NCBI GenBank assembly: GCA_003228495.1
Contig: QIDY01000025.1
Location: 1 to 6,060 of the forward strand
Source: Nitrospirota bacterium
GTDB lineage: Bacteria; Nitrospirota; Nitrospiria; Nitrospirales; UBA8639
Direction of reading: 5' to 3'
DNA: 6,060 nucleotides
Shown: positions 5,970 to 6,060 of the stretch, one piece after another
Numbering within the stretch: the first letter of the stretch is position 1
Layout: each line of letters begins with the position of its first letter
Notes under the pieces: generated by a model
The model's database searches: none
Told to the model about the DNA's origin: nothing
The model's input: the letters and a program-made list of their open reading frames with translations, nothing else
Program-made: the position numbers and the translations under genes

Positions 5970-6060
5970 ATGAAACATTCAACACCCTTATTCCCAAACT
6001 TTCATCTCCAGACTCTCCGAAGAAAACCGCGATCTGCCCAGCAGATCTTGGCGGCCAAAC
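5970..6060 (+). CDS. Start of an open frame running off the window, possibly a transposase N-terminus
   Basis: ATG 5970 opens a frame of at least 30 codons with no stop before the window ends. It begins MKHSTPLFPNFHLQTL and continues with a basic, Gln/Ala-rich segment (RRKPRSAQQILAAK). A basic N-terminus next to an AT-rich region with inverted repeats would fit an IS4-type DDE transposase. No catalytic motif is inside the window, so this is only a suggestion. No good Shine-Dalgarno site is close to the ATG (GAGGG is about 18 bases upstream). Confidence 0.3.
   Translation, partial: MKHSTPLFPNFHLQTLRRKPRSAQQILAAK

Noticed and set aside
5797..5997. 66-codon minus-strand open frame in the region after the permease
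   Set aside because: It crosses one arm of the inverted repeat, overlaps the plus-strand open frame and has unremarkable composition with no convincing start site.
1..6060. CRISPR array or similar periodic repeats
   Set aside because: No series of regularly spaced repeats was seen on reading the whole window; the only repeats are the single direct and inverted pairs listed.

Overview
The window looks like an accessory stretch of a Gram-negative bacterial chromosome. It carries a tRNA with an encoded CCA end, Shine-Dalgarno sites, proteins with signal peptides or membrane spans, and an FtsX/MacB-type ABC system. Moderate GC and the toxin-antitoxin content would suit an environmental lineage such as Nitrospirota or a related phylum, but that placement is a guess. 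No gene here fixes the taxon.

Layout from left to right. (1) tRNA-Arg(ACG) at 27-102. (2) A DUF433/DUF5615 toxin-antitoxin-like pair at 219-774. The DUF433 partner is intact. The PIN-like DUF5615 partner has a clear +1 frameshift near 600 and no canonical in-frame start. (3) A 624-residue envelope protein (843-2717) that I cannot name, with a signal peptide, a large extracytoplasmic region, two membrane spans and a C-terminal extracytoplasmic domain. (4) The ATPase of a MacB/LolD-like ABC transporter (2834-3501), broken by a one-base deletion in the ABC signature motif. (5) The first 15 codons of its permease, which are cut off at 3542 by about 957 bp of different DNA. That DNA opens with a long near-perfect hairpin and carries an intact minus-strand PIN toxin plus small antitoxin. 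(6) A full-length permease reading frame (4529-5707) that repeats the interrupted start and carries an in-frame TAG at codon 200. (7) An AT-rich segment with an 18-base inverted repeat and, at the right edge, the start of an open frame that may be a transposase.

The 624-aa protein, ATPase and permease run in one direction and probably formed one operon encoding a mechanotransmission-type (FtsX-fold) export or envelope machine. Three independent lesions (frameshift, nonsense codon, interruption with a duplicated junction) suggest the transporter is decaying, while the cargo toxin-antitoxin pair is intact. The main observation is the duplicated ATPase/permease junction that flanks the toxin-antitoxin segment. 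Its two copies differ in the permease part mainly at synonymous positions, which points to recombination between diverged paralogous operons rather than a fresh tandem duplication. Sequencing or assembly error remains the main alternative for the single-base lesions.
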